DNA of 45,180 nt, from assembly GCF_016820585.1 (NCBI RefSeq), contig NZ_JADHDX010000014.1, positions 23,536-68,715 of the forward strand, given 5' to 3'. A program made the translations under genes and the position numbers. A model generated the notes under the pieces. It saw only the letters and a list, made by a program, of their open reading frames with translations. It searched no databases and was not told the origin of the DNA. Positions within the stretch are counted from its first letter, which is position 1, and every line of letters starts with the position of its first letter. Source of the stretch: Arthrobacter beigongshangensis (GTDB lineage: Bacteria; Bacillota; Bacilli; Bacillales_A; Planococcaceae). Shown piece by piece: positions 25,599 to 33,747 of this stretch.

Positions 25599-25647
25599 TA
25601 ACAATTGAGGGAAAATACATTTGAACGAAGATAAAGCGTCATCTTCT

Positions 25648-25676
25648 TTGCATAATGGCTTATTTGACTGTATGAT
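25648..25676 (+). promoter_or_regulatory. SigA promoter of deoD
   Basis: TTGCAT (25648-25653) and TATGAT (25671-25676) separated by exactly 17 bases, 35 bases before the deoD start codon. Confidence 0.65.
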
Positions 25677-25710
25677 AATAAAAGAAAATTTAAAAGTGAG
25701 GTTTTATAAA

Positions 25711-26415
25711 ATGAGTATACATATTAATGCAAAAAAAGGTGAAATTGCAGATACTATTTTACTGCCAGGCGATCCACTTCGTGCAAAATACATTGCCGAA
25801 ACATTTCTAGAGGACATCACTCAATACAATGACGTGCGGAATATGTTCGGTTATACAGGCACATACAAAGGAAAACGTATTTCCGTACAAGGGACTGGAA
25901 TGGGTGTACCGTCTATTTCCATCTACGTAACGGAGTTAATGCAAGAATATGACGTTCAAAAACTGATTCGCGTTGGAACTTGCGGTGCTATCCAGAAGGA
26001 CGTACACGTGCGTGATGTAATTCTTGCACAAAGCGCATCTACAGATTCTAAAATGAATGATATTATTTTTAACGGTGTCAGCTATGCACCAACTGCAGAT
26101 TTTGATTTATTATTGAAGGCACATCAAGCCGGTCTTGAAAAAGGTCTAAAACTAAAAGTAGGAAACGTATTTACAGAAGATATTTTCTATAATGAATATG
26201 CACAGCATGAAAAATGGGCACAATACGGTGTTTTAGCTGTAGAAATGGAAGCTGCAGCATTGTACACACTTGCAGCAAAATTTGGTCGTCAGGCTCTTGC
26301 GATTTTAACAGTTAGCGACCATATCCTTACAGGGGAAGCGACATCATCAGAAGAACGTCAAACGACATTTAACGATATGATTATCGTAGCGTTAGAAGCA
26401 GCCATTCAAGACTGA
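25711..26415 (+). CDS. deoD: Purine-nucleoside phosphorylase, DeoD type
   Basis: Phosphorolysis of purine (deoxy)ribonucleosides to base and (deoxy)ribose-1-phosphate in purine salvage. 234 residues, the usual length of hexameric DeoD. Motifs: [14 protein letters not shown] (phosphate site), [40 protein letters not shown] and catalytic Asp in VSDHIL. The ATG at 25711 begins [10 protein letters not shown]; a longer frame upstream overlaps the promoter and is rejected. A terminator follows. Confidence 0.95.
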   Translation: MSIHINAKKGEIADTILLPGDPLRAKYIAETFLEDITQYNDVRNMFGYTGTYKGKRISVQGTGMGVPSISIYVTELMQEYDVQKLIRVGTCGAIQKDVHVRDVILAQSASTDSKMNDIIFNGVSYAPTADFDLLLKAHQAGLEKGLKLKVGNVFTEDIFYNEYAQHEKWAQYGVLAVEMEAAALYTLAAKFGRQALAILTVSDHILTGEATSSEERQTTFNDMIIVALEAAIQD

Positions 26416-26422
26416 TTGTAAG

Positions 26423-26456
26423 AAAGGACCGCCCGCAATAGAGCGGTCCTTTTCTG
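26423..26456 (+). terminator. Intrinsic terminator after deoD
   Basis: AAAGGACCGC (26423-26432) pairs perfectly with GCGGTCCTTT (26443-26452), followed by TTTTC. Confidence 0.88.
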
Positions 26457-26466
26457 AACTAACTCT

Positions 26467-26589
26467 TATGGGGAGGAATGCAGTTTAATCCCCCCTCATA
26501 GTACCTAAGGCGAATGTCACGGATTTTTTAAGGGAGCTTTCCGAGCTCGCTCGAAAAAATTTGGACGCAATTACGTCGAGGCGTAATTG
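26467..26589. repeat. Structured intergenic segment, possible dispersed element
   Basis: Between deoD and ctpA lies an imperfect hairpin (TATGGGGAGG with the CCCCCCTCATA arm, 26467-26500). After a GC-richer, A/T-run-flanked stretch comes a perfect 8-base inverted repeat (CAATTACG 26568-26575, CGTAATTG 26582-26589). No gene or promoter is obvious. Its composition and structure look like an intergenic repeat element rather than a normal leader, but no second copy occurs in this window that I could see. Confidence 0.35.
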
Positions 26590-26618
26590 ATTAAGAAGTG
26601 TGGAAAGTGGGAAATAGG

Positions 26619-28136
26619 ATGGATGACAAAGAGAAAACTGATCTTGAACTAGAACATAGCAACGACCAACATTCGACGCATCAGCCACCTGCCAAACGAA
26701 CGATTAATTTAAAACCGTTTTCCTTCGTCATGCTTGTATTCGGACTTGTACTAGCGACGGCAGCTATCACATTTTTTGTGCTAACGACAGGTGATGACAA
26801 AGTAGTCGAAGTAGTTAATCCACAAAATCCAAAAGTTGTAGACCGCAAAGAATTTAAAAAATTGTATGACGCGTATGATGAAATGACAGCGAACTATTAT
26901 GCTGATATCGATGAATCAGCTATTATTGACGGTGCAATCAATGGAATGATTGATGCACTTGGCGATCCTTATTCTGACTATTTGAATGAAAAAGAGGCAC
27001 GTCAATTGCATGAAAGCATCTCATCGAGCTTCGAAGGCATCGGTGCTGAAATTCAAGAGAAAAACGACTATATCAACGTCGTTTCCCCTATCAAAAACTC
27101 ACCTGCGGAACGGGCAGGTATTTTACCGAATGATCTCATCATTGCTGTTGATGGTGAAAGTATTCAAGGTCTTTCTTCTTCGGAAGCAGTTTTACTCATT
27201 CGTGGGGAAAAAGGGACGACTGTAACTTTGACGATTAGACGTGGGGAAGCAGTGGAGCCCGTCGATGTAAAAATTGTTCGTGATGTCATTCCGATAGAGA
27301 CAGTCTATACCGAAATGTTGGAAGATGGCATTGCACATATTCATATTACGAGCTTCTCAGAAGGCACTTACACGGAATTACTTGCTGCTCTTGATGATAT
27401 GGAAGCGCAAGGGATGAAGGGGTTAATTGTCGATGTACGTCAAAATCCGGGTGGTATATTAGATGCCGCTATAGAAATTTCTGATTTATTCGTAGAAAAT
27501 GGAAAAAACCTATTCCAATTTGAGAAAAAAGGATCCAAACCGATTATCTATACAGCAATGGGTGATCGAAAAGTTACAGTTCCTGTCACGCTTGTTATTG
27601 ATGAAGGAAGTGCTTCAGCTTCTGAAATATTAGCAGGAGCATTGAAGGAATCGGCAGATGTACCGTTAATTGGTGTGACAACATTCGGTAAAGGAACGGT
27701 TCAATCACCGAAAAACCTTGCAGATGGCTCTAATTTGAAACTAACGACAGCGAAATGGTTAACAGCTGACGGCAATTGGATTCATAAAAAAGGAATTGAA
27801 CCTACGATTAGCGTACCGTATCCCTCTTATGCAATGTTGCCATTTCTCGATCCGGCAACAGAAATGAAGGAAGGTATGAACACCGCTCAAACTAAAGCAG
27901 CGGAAGAAATGCTAGAAGCTGTTGGTTATGGACCTGGCGAAGTTGATGGACAGTTTGACGAACAAACGACAGAGGCCGTTAAAAAAATCCAAGAAGATCT
28001 TAAATTAGAAGTGAATGGTATTTTAGCTGGGGAAACAACAATAGGTTTGATGAACAAGCTAAGAACAAAAATTAAAGTAGATGATCCACAACTACTTAAA
28101 GCAAAAGAACTACTGCTTGAAAAATTAGGACAATAA
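26619..28136 (+). CDS. ctpA: Carboxy-terminal processing protease (S41, CtpA-like)
   Basis: Exported, membrane-anchored serine protease of 505 residues. Order: charged cytoplasmic tail (1-30), one transmembrane helix (about 34-54, FVMLVFGLVLATAAITFFVL), S41 N-terminal helices, PDZ domain (about 125-210, SFEGIGAEIQEKND), protease domain with Ser in GSASASE (330-336) and Lys K358 (TFGKGTVQS), and a C-terminal peptidoglycan-binding domain (about 425-490, VDGQFDEQTTEAVKKIQ). The ATG at 26619 is used; its ribosome site is weak (AAGTGGG). The deoD-ctpA order is also found in B. subtilis as I recall. Confidence 0.92.
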   Translation: MDDKEKTDLELEHSNDQHSTHQPPAKRTINLKPFSFVMLVFGLVLATAAITFFVLTTGDDKVVEVVNPQNPKVVDRKEFKKLYDAYDEMTANYYADIDESAIIDGAINGMIDALGDPYSDYLNEKEARQLHESISSSFEGIGAEIQEKNDYINVVSPIKNSPAERAGILPNDLIIAVDGESIQGLSSSEAVLLIRGEKGTTVTLTIRRGEAVEPVDVKIVRDVIPIETVYTEMLEDGIAHIHITSFSEGTYTELLAALDDMEAQGMKGLIVDVRQNPGGILDAAIEISDLFVENGKNLFQFEKKGSKPIIYTAMGDRKVTVPVTLVIDEGSASASEILAGALKESADVPLIGVTTFGKGTVQSPKNLADGSNLKLTTAKWLTADGNWIHKKGIEPTISVPYPSYAMLPFLDPATEMKEGMNTAQTKAAEEMLEAVGYGPGEVDGQFDEQTTEAVKKIQEDLKLEVNGILAGETTIGLMNKLRTKIKVDDPQLLKAKELLLEKLGQ

Positions 28137-28139
28137 ATG

Positions 28140-28174
28140 AAAAGCGTCCAGCCTTAAACGGATGGACGCTTTTT
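28140..28174 (+). terminator. Intrinsic terminator after ctpA
   Basis: AAAAGCGTCCA (28140-28150) pairs with TGGACGCTTTT (28163-28173). Confidence 0.85.
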
Positions 28175-28195
28175 CTAATGAATAGGAGGATTTCA

Positions 28196-29128
28196 ATGAT
28201 TGAAGTGTATTTATTCAGTGGCTTTCTCGGTAGTGGGAAAACGTCACTGTTACTCCATACAATTGGACAACTGAAAGAACAAGGCAAGAAGCCTGCAGTG
28301 CTAATGAATGAATTCGGAGCTTTGCCTTTTGATTCAGATGCAGTCGCAGGGGAGGGGGAGATTCCCCTTAAAGAGCTGTTAGAAGGTTGCATTTGCTGTA
28401 CGGGCTCAGAAAAGACAGAGGCGCAGCTACAAGGATTACTAGAGGAAAATGACGATATTGATGTTATTTTAATCGAAACGACAGGCGCAGCTCATCCTGT
28501 AGAAGCGCTGGACGCCATCTATTCACCGTTATTTGCCGATCGATTGACGATTAAAGGCATCGTCACCGTTGCAGACTCCAAGCGCTGGTTAGAGCGCGAT
28601 AAGCTATCTCCACAAATTCGAGCGCTGTTCATGGAGCAGATTCGCCATGCTCATTTGTTAGTAGCAAATAAAGCAGATCTCCTCACAGACGAAGAAATGG
28701 CAACTGTTACACTTGAACTATCTAATTTCAATGGTTCTGCTCCGATTGTTCAGACGACAGGCGCAAAAATCGCATTTTCATTTATTGAAAACACACTACA
28801 AGCTCCAAAGAAAATGACCGAACAACCTATTATTTCTGGAAGGGGTCTGCCGCTATCTTCAAAAATGATTACTTTTTCGGAAAGCGTAGATCAGGAAGAC
28901 TTCGAAAGTTGGATAAGATCTTTACCGGACACAGTTTATAGAATGAAAGGCTATGTGCCTGTCAAAGGTGTTAAAAATCCTTATTTATTTCAATATGCAT
29001 ACGGTATGGTTAACTGGCTGCCTGAATACGTCAAGATGGAACCCCGTCTTGTCATTATCGGAGAAGGGATTGAACAGCTAAATACATGGGCGTCAACCCC
29101 AAATTGGATGAAATATAAAGAGAGTTGA
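28196..29128 (+). CDS. CobW/COG0523 family GTPase, putative metallochaperone
   Basis: G3E P-loop GTPase of 310 residues. Walker A GFLGSGKTS (9-17), the family metal motif GCICC (64-68), Walker B-like VILIETTGAAHP and guanine specificity NKAD are present, with a CobW C-terminal domain from about 215. COG0523 proteins deliver zinc or other metals; the histidine-rich stretch seen in some zinc versions is missing, so the metal is unknown. The ATG at 28196 follows AGGAGG by six bases. No Zur-like operator was recognised upstream. Confidence 0.88.
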   Translation: MIEVYLFSGFLGSGKTSLLLHTIGQLKEQGKKPAVLMNEFGALPFDSDAVAGEGEIPLKELLEGCICCTGSEKTEAQLQGLLEENDDIDVILIETTGAAHPVEALDAIYSPLFADRLTIKGIVTVADSKRWLERDKLSPQIRALFMEQIRHAHLLVANKADLLTDEEMATVTLELSNFNGSAPIVQTTGAKIAFSFIENTLQAPKKMTEQPIISGRGLPLSSKMITFSESVDQEDFESWIRSLPDTVYRMKGYVPVKGVKNPYLFQYAYGMVNWLPEYVKMEPRLVIIGEGIEQLNTWASTPNWMKYKES

Positions 29129-29264
29129 CCAAAAGTATCCAATCTTTAAATGATTGAGGTCTTTGACAAAGGTCTTCATCATAGAACTGGACAAATTGGT
29201 AAGAACATCCGTTATTCTGAATCTCACAGACGGTATGATAGTTTGCGAAGGGAGGAGTAATGAG

Positions 29265-30029
29265 ATGAAAAAAACGATTGCAGTACTCATGCTCGGTTCG
29301 GCGCTCTTACTGCCGAACAACAACAATGTAGAAGCTTCATATTCAGCAAATAAGGTACAGGTGACAAGTTCGCCAGTCCAATGTTACGTATGGAAGGGGC
29401 AACTCTACGATACGAAAACAAATAAGAAGATGGTCGATAGCTACCGCTACCATTGGAAAAAGTCTTATGGCAAAAATAAAGTGGAGGTTGTTCCAGCTCC
29501 AAGCAAGCCGGTAGAATCACCAGCACCAGTCAAGCCGGTTGAAAAACCAGCTCCAACGAAGCCAACACCGGCACCAACACCAACACCGGCACCAGAAAAA
29601 CCTACTGAGGTAGCACCTAGTACACCGGTTGAAACACCACAAGATGCATCTATTTCAGCCATTGAAAAAGCGGTTCTTGACCTAACAAATGCAGAAAGAC
29701 AAAAAGCAGGTCTTAAACCACTACAAACAGACAAAAACTTAATGACTTCTGCACGTCAGAAATCAGCAGATATGGCTTCGAAAAAATACTTTTCACATAC
29801 AAGCCCAACATATGGTTCACCATTCGATCAAATGAAGGCAAATGGTGTCACGTACAAAGCAGCTGCTGAAAATATCGCGATGGGTCAACGTACAGCCGAA
29901 GAAGTTGTCAAAGGTTGGATGGAGTCACCAGGACATAGACAAAATATTTTGACGCCTGGATACACGCACATCGGTATTGGTTTTGATAAAAATGGAAACT
30001 ATTGGACACAACAATTCATTCAAAAATAA
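29265..30029 (+). CDS. Secreted CAP/SCP-domain protein (YkwD-like)
   Basis: 254-residue secreted protein: signal peptide (MKKTIAVLMLGSALLLP), a short N-terminal domain with VQCYVWKGQLYDT, a proline-rich P/A/T/K/V/E linker of about 50 residues (roughly 75-122) and a C-terminal CAP domain: VLDLTNAERQKAGLKPLQ, FSHTSPTYGSPFDQM, AAENIAMGQRTAEEVV and SPGHRQNIL. Bacillus CAP proteins are often spore- or envelope-associated; activity unknown. GGGAGG precedes the ATG at 29265; a longer frame from 29154 lacks a signal peptide and is rejected. TATGAT at 29234-29239 may be its -10 box. Confidence 0.88.
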   Translation: MKKTIAVLMLGSALLLPNNNNVEASYSANKVQVTSSPVQCYVWKGQLYDTKTNKKMVDSYRYHWKKSYGKNKVEVVPAPSKPVESPAPVKPVEKPAPTKPTPAPTPTPAPEKPTEVAPSTPVETPQDASISAIEKAVLDLTNAERQKAGLKPLQTDKNLMTSARQKSADMASKKYFSHTSPTYGSPFDQMKANGVTYKAAAENIAMGQRTAEEVVKGWMESPGHRQNILTPGYTHIGIGFDKNGNYWTQQFIQK

Positions 30030-30041
30030 ATAGAATTTAGG

Positions 30042-30090
30042 AGTCATCCTTTGTACTGGAGTTGTTCTGGTACAAAGGATGACTTTTTTA
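30042..30090 (+). terminator. Intrinsic terminator after the CAP gene
   Basis: 14-base perfect stem AGTCATCCTTTGTA (30042-30055) with its complement (30071-30084), followed by TTTTTT. Confidence 0.9.
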
Positions 30091-30117
30091 ATAGGTTCTA
30101 TCGCTATTCATCCTTCT

Positions 30118-30136
30118 TGAAAACGTTTAAAACGTT
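30118..30136. repeat. Tandem AAAACGTTT motif before the ger operon
   Basis: Two adjoining copies of AAAACGTTT, each containing the palindrome AAACGTTT, then a partial TTACGTT. The left half (TTGAAAACG...) resembles a CcpA cre site with one mismatch. A CATACTT at 30148-30154 resembles a SigG/SigF -10, without a good -35. Confidence 0.4.
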
Positions 30137-30172
30137 TTTACGTTGCGCATACTTTCCCAAGAGGTGAATGTA

Positions 30173-31609
30173 ATGGATGAAGTGAAATCGAATGATAGTT
30201 TGATTTTATATATACAAAGTCTATTCCATGATTCCGTGGATTTAATTGTACGGGAAGTCTCTTGGAAAGATGAAGTCGCGATTGTCTGTTTTTTCAATAC
30301 AATGACGGAAAGCGGAGATGTGAACAGACAAATCGAAATTCTTCGTCACCGTTCGATTGACGAACTTCCAAATTGGGAGGGAACTGCAGCCTCAAGTGTA
30401 GCTGCATTTTCAGTACCGAAATTGATCGAAAGCGTCACAAACGGATTTGTGGCGGTCTATTTCACAAAAACGAATCTGCTACTAACCATTACAATGCCCT
30501 CTTTTGAAGTGCGTTCAACATCCGAGCCGAGTAATGAACTAGTCATTCGCGGTTCTCACGAAGGCTTTGTGGAAGACACCTCCAAAAATATATCTCTTAT
30601 CCGAAAACATCTATTCATTCCAGATTTAGTTGTGAAGGATGTGCGGCTCGGGAATGATACAAATACGAAAGTTACATATATCTATATTGATTCAATCGCC
30701 GAAAAAGATGTTGTTGAGGGGGTTAAAGCACGTCTTGAAAATATCGATATACCTAAAGTTTACAGCATGGGGCAAATCGAAGATTATTTGGAGGATTCGG
30801 TTTGGTCTCCTTTCCCACAGTTCCTAAATACGGAAAGACCAGACCGGGCCTTGGCAAATTTACTGGAAGGGAAAATTGTTATTTTCACAGACCAATCTCC
30901 CTCTGCACTCATTGCACCGGTTACATTTTTTTCGTTTTTTCAATCACCAGACGATTTTAATGGGCGTGTCTTAGTTGGATCTTTCTTCCGTATACTTAGA
31001 CTTTTTAGTTTTATGATGGCCATTTTTCTCCCTGCATTTTATATTGCTGTGGTCGGTTTCCATTCAGAAATTTTGCCATTTGAAATAGGTAGGAAAGTAA
31101 AAATAGCTGTGGAATTTATTCCGTACCGTCCAATTGTTGAGGCGTTGATTGTGGAGATTTTCATAGAAGTCATCCGGGAAGCAACAATACGATTACCGGC
31201 ACCGATTGGTCCTACAATCGGGATAGTCGGGGGGCTAGTAATCGGGGATGCGATTGTCAATGCGGGTCTCGTGTCGAATTTAATGGTTGTCGTTGTAGCA
31301 ATGACTGCCATTTCAAGCTTTGTTGTGCCAAGCGTCGAAATGAACACGACAATACGGATTATTCGATTTCCGTTCATGCTTGCAGCCACTTTTTTTGGTT
31401 TTTTTGGCATAGCCATGGGAACGCTTATTCTATTTATTCATATGATGAATCGGTCTTCACTGAACCAACCTTATTTGTCACCGATTGTACCCTTTGACCC
31501 ATCTCGATTCAAAGATGTTTTCTTCAGAATCCCCTATTATAAAAATCATAAGCAACAACAAACATTTACACATGGTGGGGGCAAGCGGAAGAAGGGGGAA
31601 AGAACTTGA
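30173..31609 (+). CDS. Spore germination receptor subunit A (GerA family)
   Basis: Membrane subunit of a germinant receptor in the spore inner membrane. 478 residues: soluble N-terminal region (1-270) including SPFPQFLNTERPDRALANLL, GRVLVGSFFRILR, then about five helices with the family hallmark EVIREATIRLPAPIGPTIGI. Recent work on family members proposes a nutrient-gated ion channel. AAGAGGTG lies before the ATG at 30173. It overlaps the B-subunit gene by four bases. Which B. subtilis paralogue (GerA/B/K) it matches cannot be told from sequence alone. Confidence 0.92.
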   Translation: MDEVKSNDSLILYIQSLFHDSVDLIVREVSWKDEVAIVCFFNTMTESGDVNRQIEILRHRSIDELPNWEGTAASSVAAFSVPKLIESVTNGFVAVYFTKTNLLLTITMPSFEVRSTSEPSNELVIRGSHEGFVEDTSKNISLIRKHLFIPDLVVKDVRLGNDTNTKVTYIYIDSIAEKDVVEGVKARLENIDIPKVYSMGQIEDYLEDSVWSPFPQFLNTERPDRALANLLEGKIVIFTDQSPSALIAPVTFFSFFQSPDDFNGRVLVGSFFRILRLFSFMMAIFLPAFYIAVVGFHSEILPFEIGRKVKIAVEFIPYRPIVEALIVEIFIEVIREATIRLPAPIGPTIGIVGGLVIGDAIVNAGLVSNLMVVVVAMTAISSFVVPSVEMNTTIRIIRFPFMLAATFFGFFGIAMGTLILFIHMMNRSSLNQPYLSPIVPFDPSRFKDVFFRIPYYKNHKQQQTFTHGGGKRKKGERT

Positions 31610-32625
31610 ATTTCAATTTATCAAGAAAACAGTTTTTCCTAATTCTTTTTATTGTCCAGACAGGGTCGGCATTCTTCTCCTTTCCAGCACCGTTCATAAA
31701 TGCATCTGGTCGAGATGCCTGGCTGATTTTTCTCGTTGCAGGTGTTTTTCATTACATTATGTTGCTTTTCTATGAACAAAATTATAGGTATTTTACGATT
31801 GGTCCATTTATCGGATGGCTGTATAAAGGGTATTGGCTTTTGGTAACCGTCGTTTATATTACCTATGTCGATTATACATTAGCGGTATGGGGATTCCCAG
31901 AAACGCCACAATTCATAGTTATCGCAGCGCTAGTTAGTGTATCCCTCTATGCAAATTTGAGCAGGGCAGAAACGGTTATCAATTTGTCCGTTATTCTGAT
32001 TCCGCTCATCCTGCTATTTTTAGTTTTCTTGCAGTTTGCTTGGAAGGACTTGGTGTGGACGAATATCTTTCCGATGGGAGAATCGACCGGTACGCAATGG
32101 GTTAAAGGGCTACTGAAAGCACAGATTGCTTTCATAGGTATTGAATTATATTTGTTTTTCAGGAAGCATGTTGACGTAAAACAGAAAATAAAAGGTTTCC
32201 CGTTATTCATCTACCAACTGGTATGGCTAATTTTCTTTTTTTTCTCTGTCATATTAATGCTTTTATATTTCACACTCTCCGGATTGGAAATGATTCCTGA
32301 ACCGCTGTTATTTCTATTGAAAGCGCAGGAAGTAACTTTTGCTGAGCGTCTTGACTTGTTTTTCCTGTATATTTGGACGGTTTGGACCATCGTTACGGTA
32401 ACCGTATTTTCCTTTGCGGCTTTGTATGTCCACCGGCTTCATGCTAACGAACATCACAAAAGGGATACAATCATTTGGCACGTATTACTTATGCTGCTGC
32501 CATTGCTCTTTTTGTCCAAACAAGCCTTAATCAAACTGAATGATATCATCATTTATGTATATCTTGTTTTTAGCATTCTGATTCCGTTCATTGTCATCAT
32601 TACGAATCGGAGGAAATCAAAATGA
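31606..32625 (+). CDS. Spore germination receptor subunit B (GerB/APC transporter family)
   Basis: 339-residue integral membrane protein with about ten helices, related to amino acid permeases; the B subunit binds the germinant in GerA-type receptors. The N-terminus (NLSRKQFFLILFIVQTGSAF) and a VSLYANLSRAETVINLSVIL stretch fit the family. The TTG start overlaps the A-subunit stop (TTGA), with AAGGGGGAAAG upstream. The C-subunit start overlaps its stop (ATGA). Confidence 0.9.
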   Translation: MNFNLSRKQFFLILFIVQTGSAFFSFPAPFINASGRDAWLIFLVAGVFHYIMLLFYEQNYRYFTIGPFIGWLYKGYWLLVTVVYITYVDYTLAVWGFPETPQFIVIAALVSVSLYANLSRAETVINLSVILIPLILLFLVFLQFAWKDLVWTNIFPMGESTGTQWVKGLLKAQIAFIGIELYLFFRKHVDVKQKIKGFPLFIYQLVWLIFFFFSVILMLLYFTLSGLEMIPEPLLFLLKAQEVTFAERLDLFFLYIWTVWTIVTVTVFSFAALYVHRLHANEHHKRDTIIWHVLLMLLPLLFLSKQALIKLNDIIIYVYLVFSILIPFIVIITNRRKSK

Positions 32626-33704
32626 AAAAAATCGTACTTATTTGCATTGCCTGTTCTTTTTTACTGGCAGGATGTTGGGATGAACGATTATACAAGGATG
32701 TTACCATCGTTCCGGTTATCGGCTATGATGGAGAGCCCGGAAAATGGACAGGATACTTTACACATGCTGTTGTCGCTGCTCCTGATAGCATCAGTTTTAC
32801 TACTGTAGAAGGAAGCGGTGTTTCGATTGAGGAAACACGGCTCGATGCAAATCGAAAGGTGAGTGAATCGCTTGATCCTTCACAAGTACTCGTTGTGCTC
32901 CTTACGACAGAAGCTGTGAAGACGAATCTAATGGAGACCTTCGATGTGGCTTATAGAATGCCACGTACCCGGTTGAGTAGTCGATTTGTGGTGGTGGAAG
33001 GGGATATGGCTCCATATATGGAGAAGACAGAAATTATGGGGAAAATGCTCCCCGATTATTATGATGAAAATTTGAAAACTGCCGTATTTTCATCTATTAT
33101 TCCAGAAGGTGATATTCAATTAGCTGCCAGATTACTACTAGATGAAGCAATTGATCTTCAATTACCTTATTTGAAAATGTCCGACAAGACAGGGGCACCT
33201 GAAGTGGCGGGAGTCGCTTTATTTAGTGAAAAAATTTTCTCGGGACACACATTGGATGCGAAGGAGTCATTGATCGTTCAAATTCTCAAGAAGAAACCTG
33301 GAAAGTATGCAATGTTCACATATGAGTGGAAAAAAGAAAGTAAAGCTTATCCGGTAACTGTGACTCTTATTACGTACGACAAGAAATGGGACATACATGA
33401 AAGTAAAATCAATGCGAGGTATAAAATGAAATTCAATGTCAATGAGTTTGCCTATAATCATTTGGATCAAGAGGAAGCAAGGAAAGAATTGGAGGATTTC
33501 CTTTCAAAAGAATTGACGAAAAATTTTAACGAAGTGGTTAATAAATTGCAAGAGGCAAAAAGTGACGTTATCGGCTTTGGTAGGACTGTGCGTGCCTTCC
33601 ATCCAGACTTATGGAAAAAAGCGAAGTGGCAAGATACGTTCTCAGAACTCGATATAAATGTTAAAGTCGAAGCGGAAATTACGCAAACTGGCATATTGAA
33701 TTAA
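32622..33704 (+). CDS. Spore germination receptor subunit C, lipoprotein (GerC family)
   Basis: 360-residue lipoprotein with signal peptide and lipobox LAGC (C18), followed at once by the family hallmark WDERLYKDVTIVPVIGYD. The middle and C-terminal domains (DPSQVLVVLLTTEAV, then EDFLSKELTKNFNEVVNKLQ and FGRTVRAFHPDLWKK) are standard for GerC. It completes a receptor operon that shows the organism forms endospores. A terminator lies eight bases after the stop. Confidence 0.92.
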   Translation: MKKIVLICIACSFLLAGCWDERLYKDVTIVPVIGYDGEPGKWTGYFTHAVVAAPDSISFTTVEGSGVSIEETRLDANRKVSESLDPSQVLVVLLTTEAVKTNLMETFDVAYRMPRTRLSSRFVVVEGDMAPYMEKTEIMGKMLPDYYDENLKTAVFSSIIPEGDIQLAARLLLDEAIDLQLPYLKMSDKTGAPEVAGVALFSEKIFSGHTLDAKESLIVQILKKKPGKYAMFTYEWKKESKAYPVTVTLITYDKKWDIHESKINARYKMKFNVNEFAYNHLDQEEARKELEDFLSKELTKNFNEVVNKLQEAKSDVIGFGRTVRAFHPDLWKKAKWQDTFSELDINVKVEAEITQTGILN

Positions 33705-33711
33705 ATTTTGT

Positions 33712-33742
33712 AAAACCCGCGAGTTTATGACTCGCGGGTTTT
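33712..33742. terminator. Bidirectional terminator between gerC and the MATE gene
   Basis: Perfect 13-base stem AAAACCCGCGAGT with its complement around TTATG; A and T runs on the two sides serve both convergent genes. Confidence 0.9.
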
Positions 33743-33747
33743 ACTGT

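Noticed and set aside
26485..26688. 67-aa minus-strand frame over the deoD-ctpA gap
   Set aside because: It overlaps the ctpA start, has no ribosome site or recognisable domain, and is explained by the structured intergenic segment.
29520..29635. Short repeated CCA/ACC units that could suggest a tandem repeat or CRISPR-like array
   Set aside because: They encode the P/A/K/V/T linker of the secreted CAP protein; there are no unique spacers.
29465..29734. Minus-strand Gly/Val/Ala-rich frame in the CAP gene
   Set aside because: It is the antisense of the proline-rich linker; no start signals.
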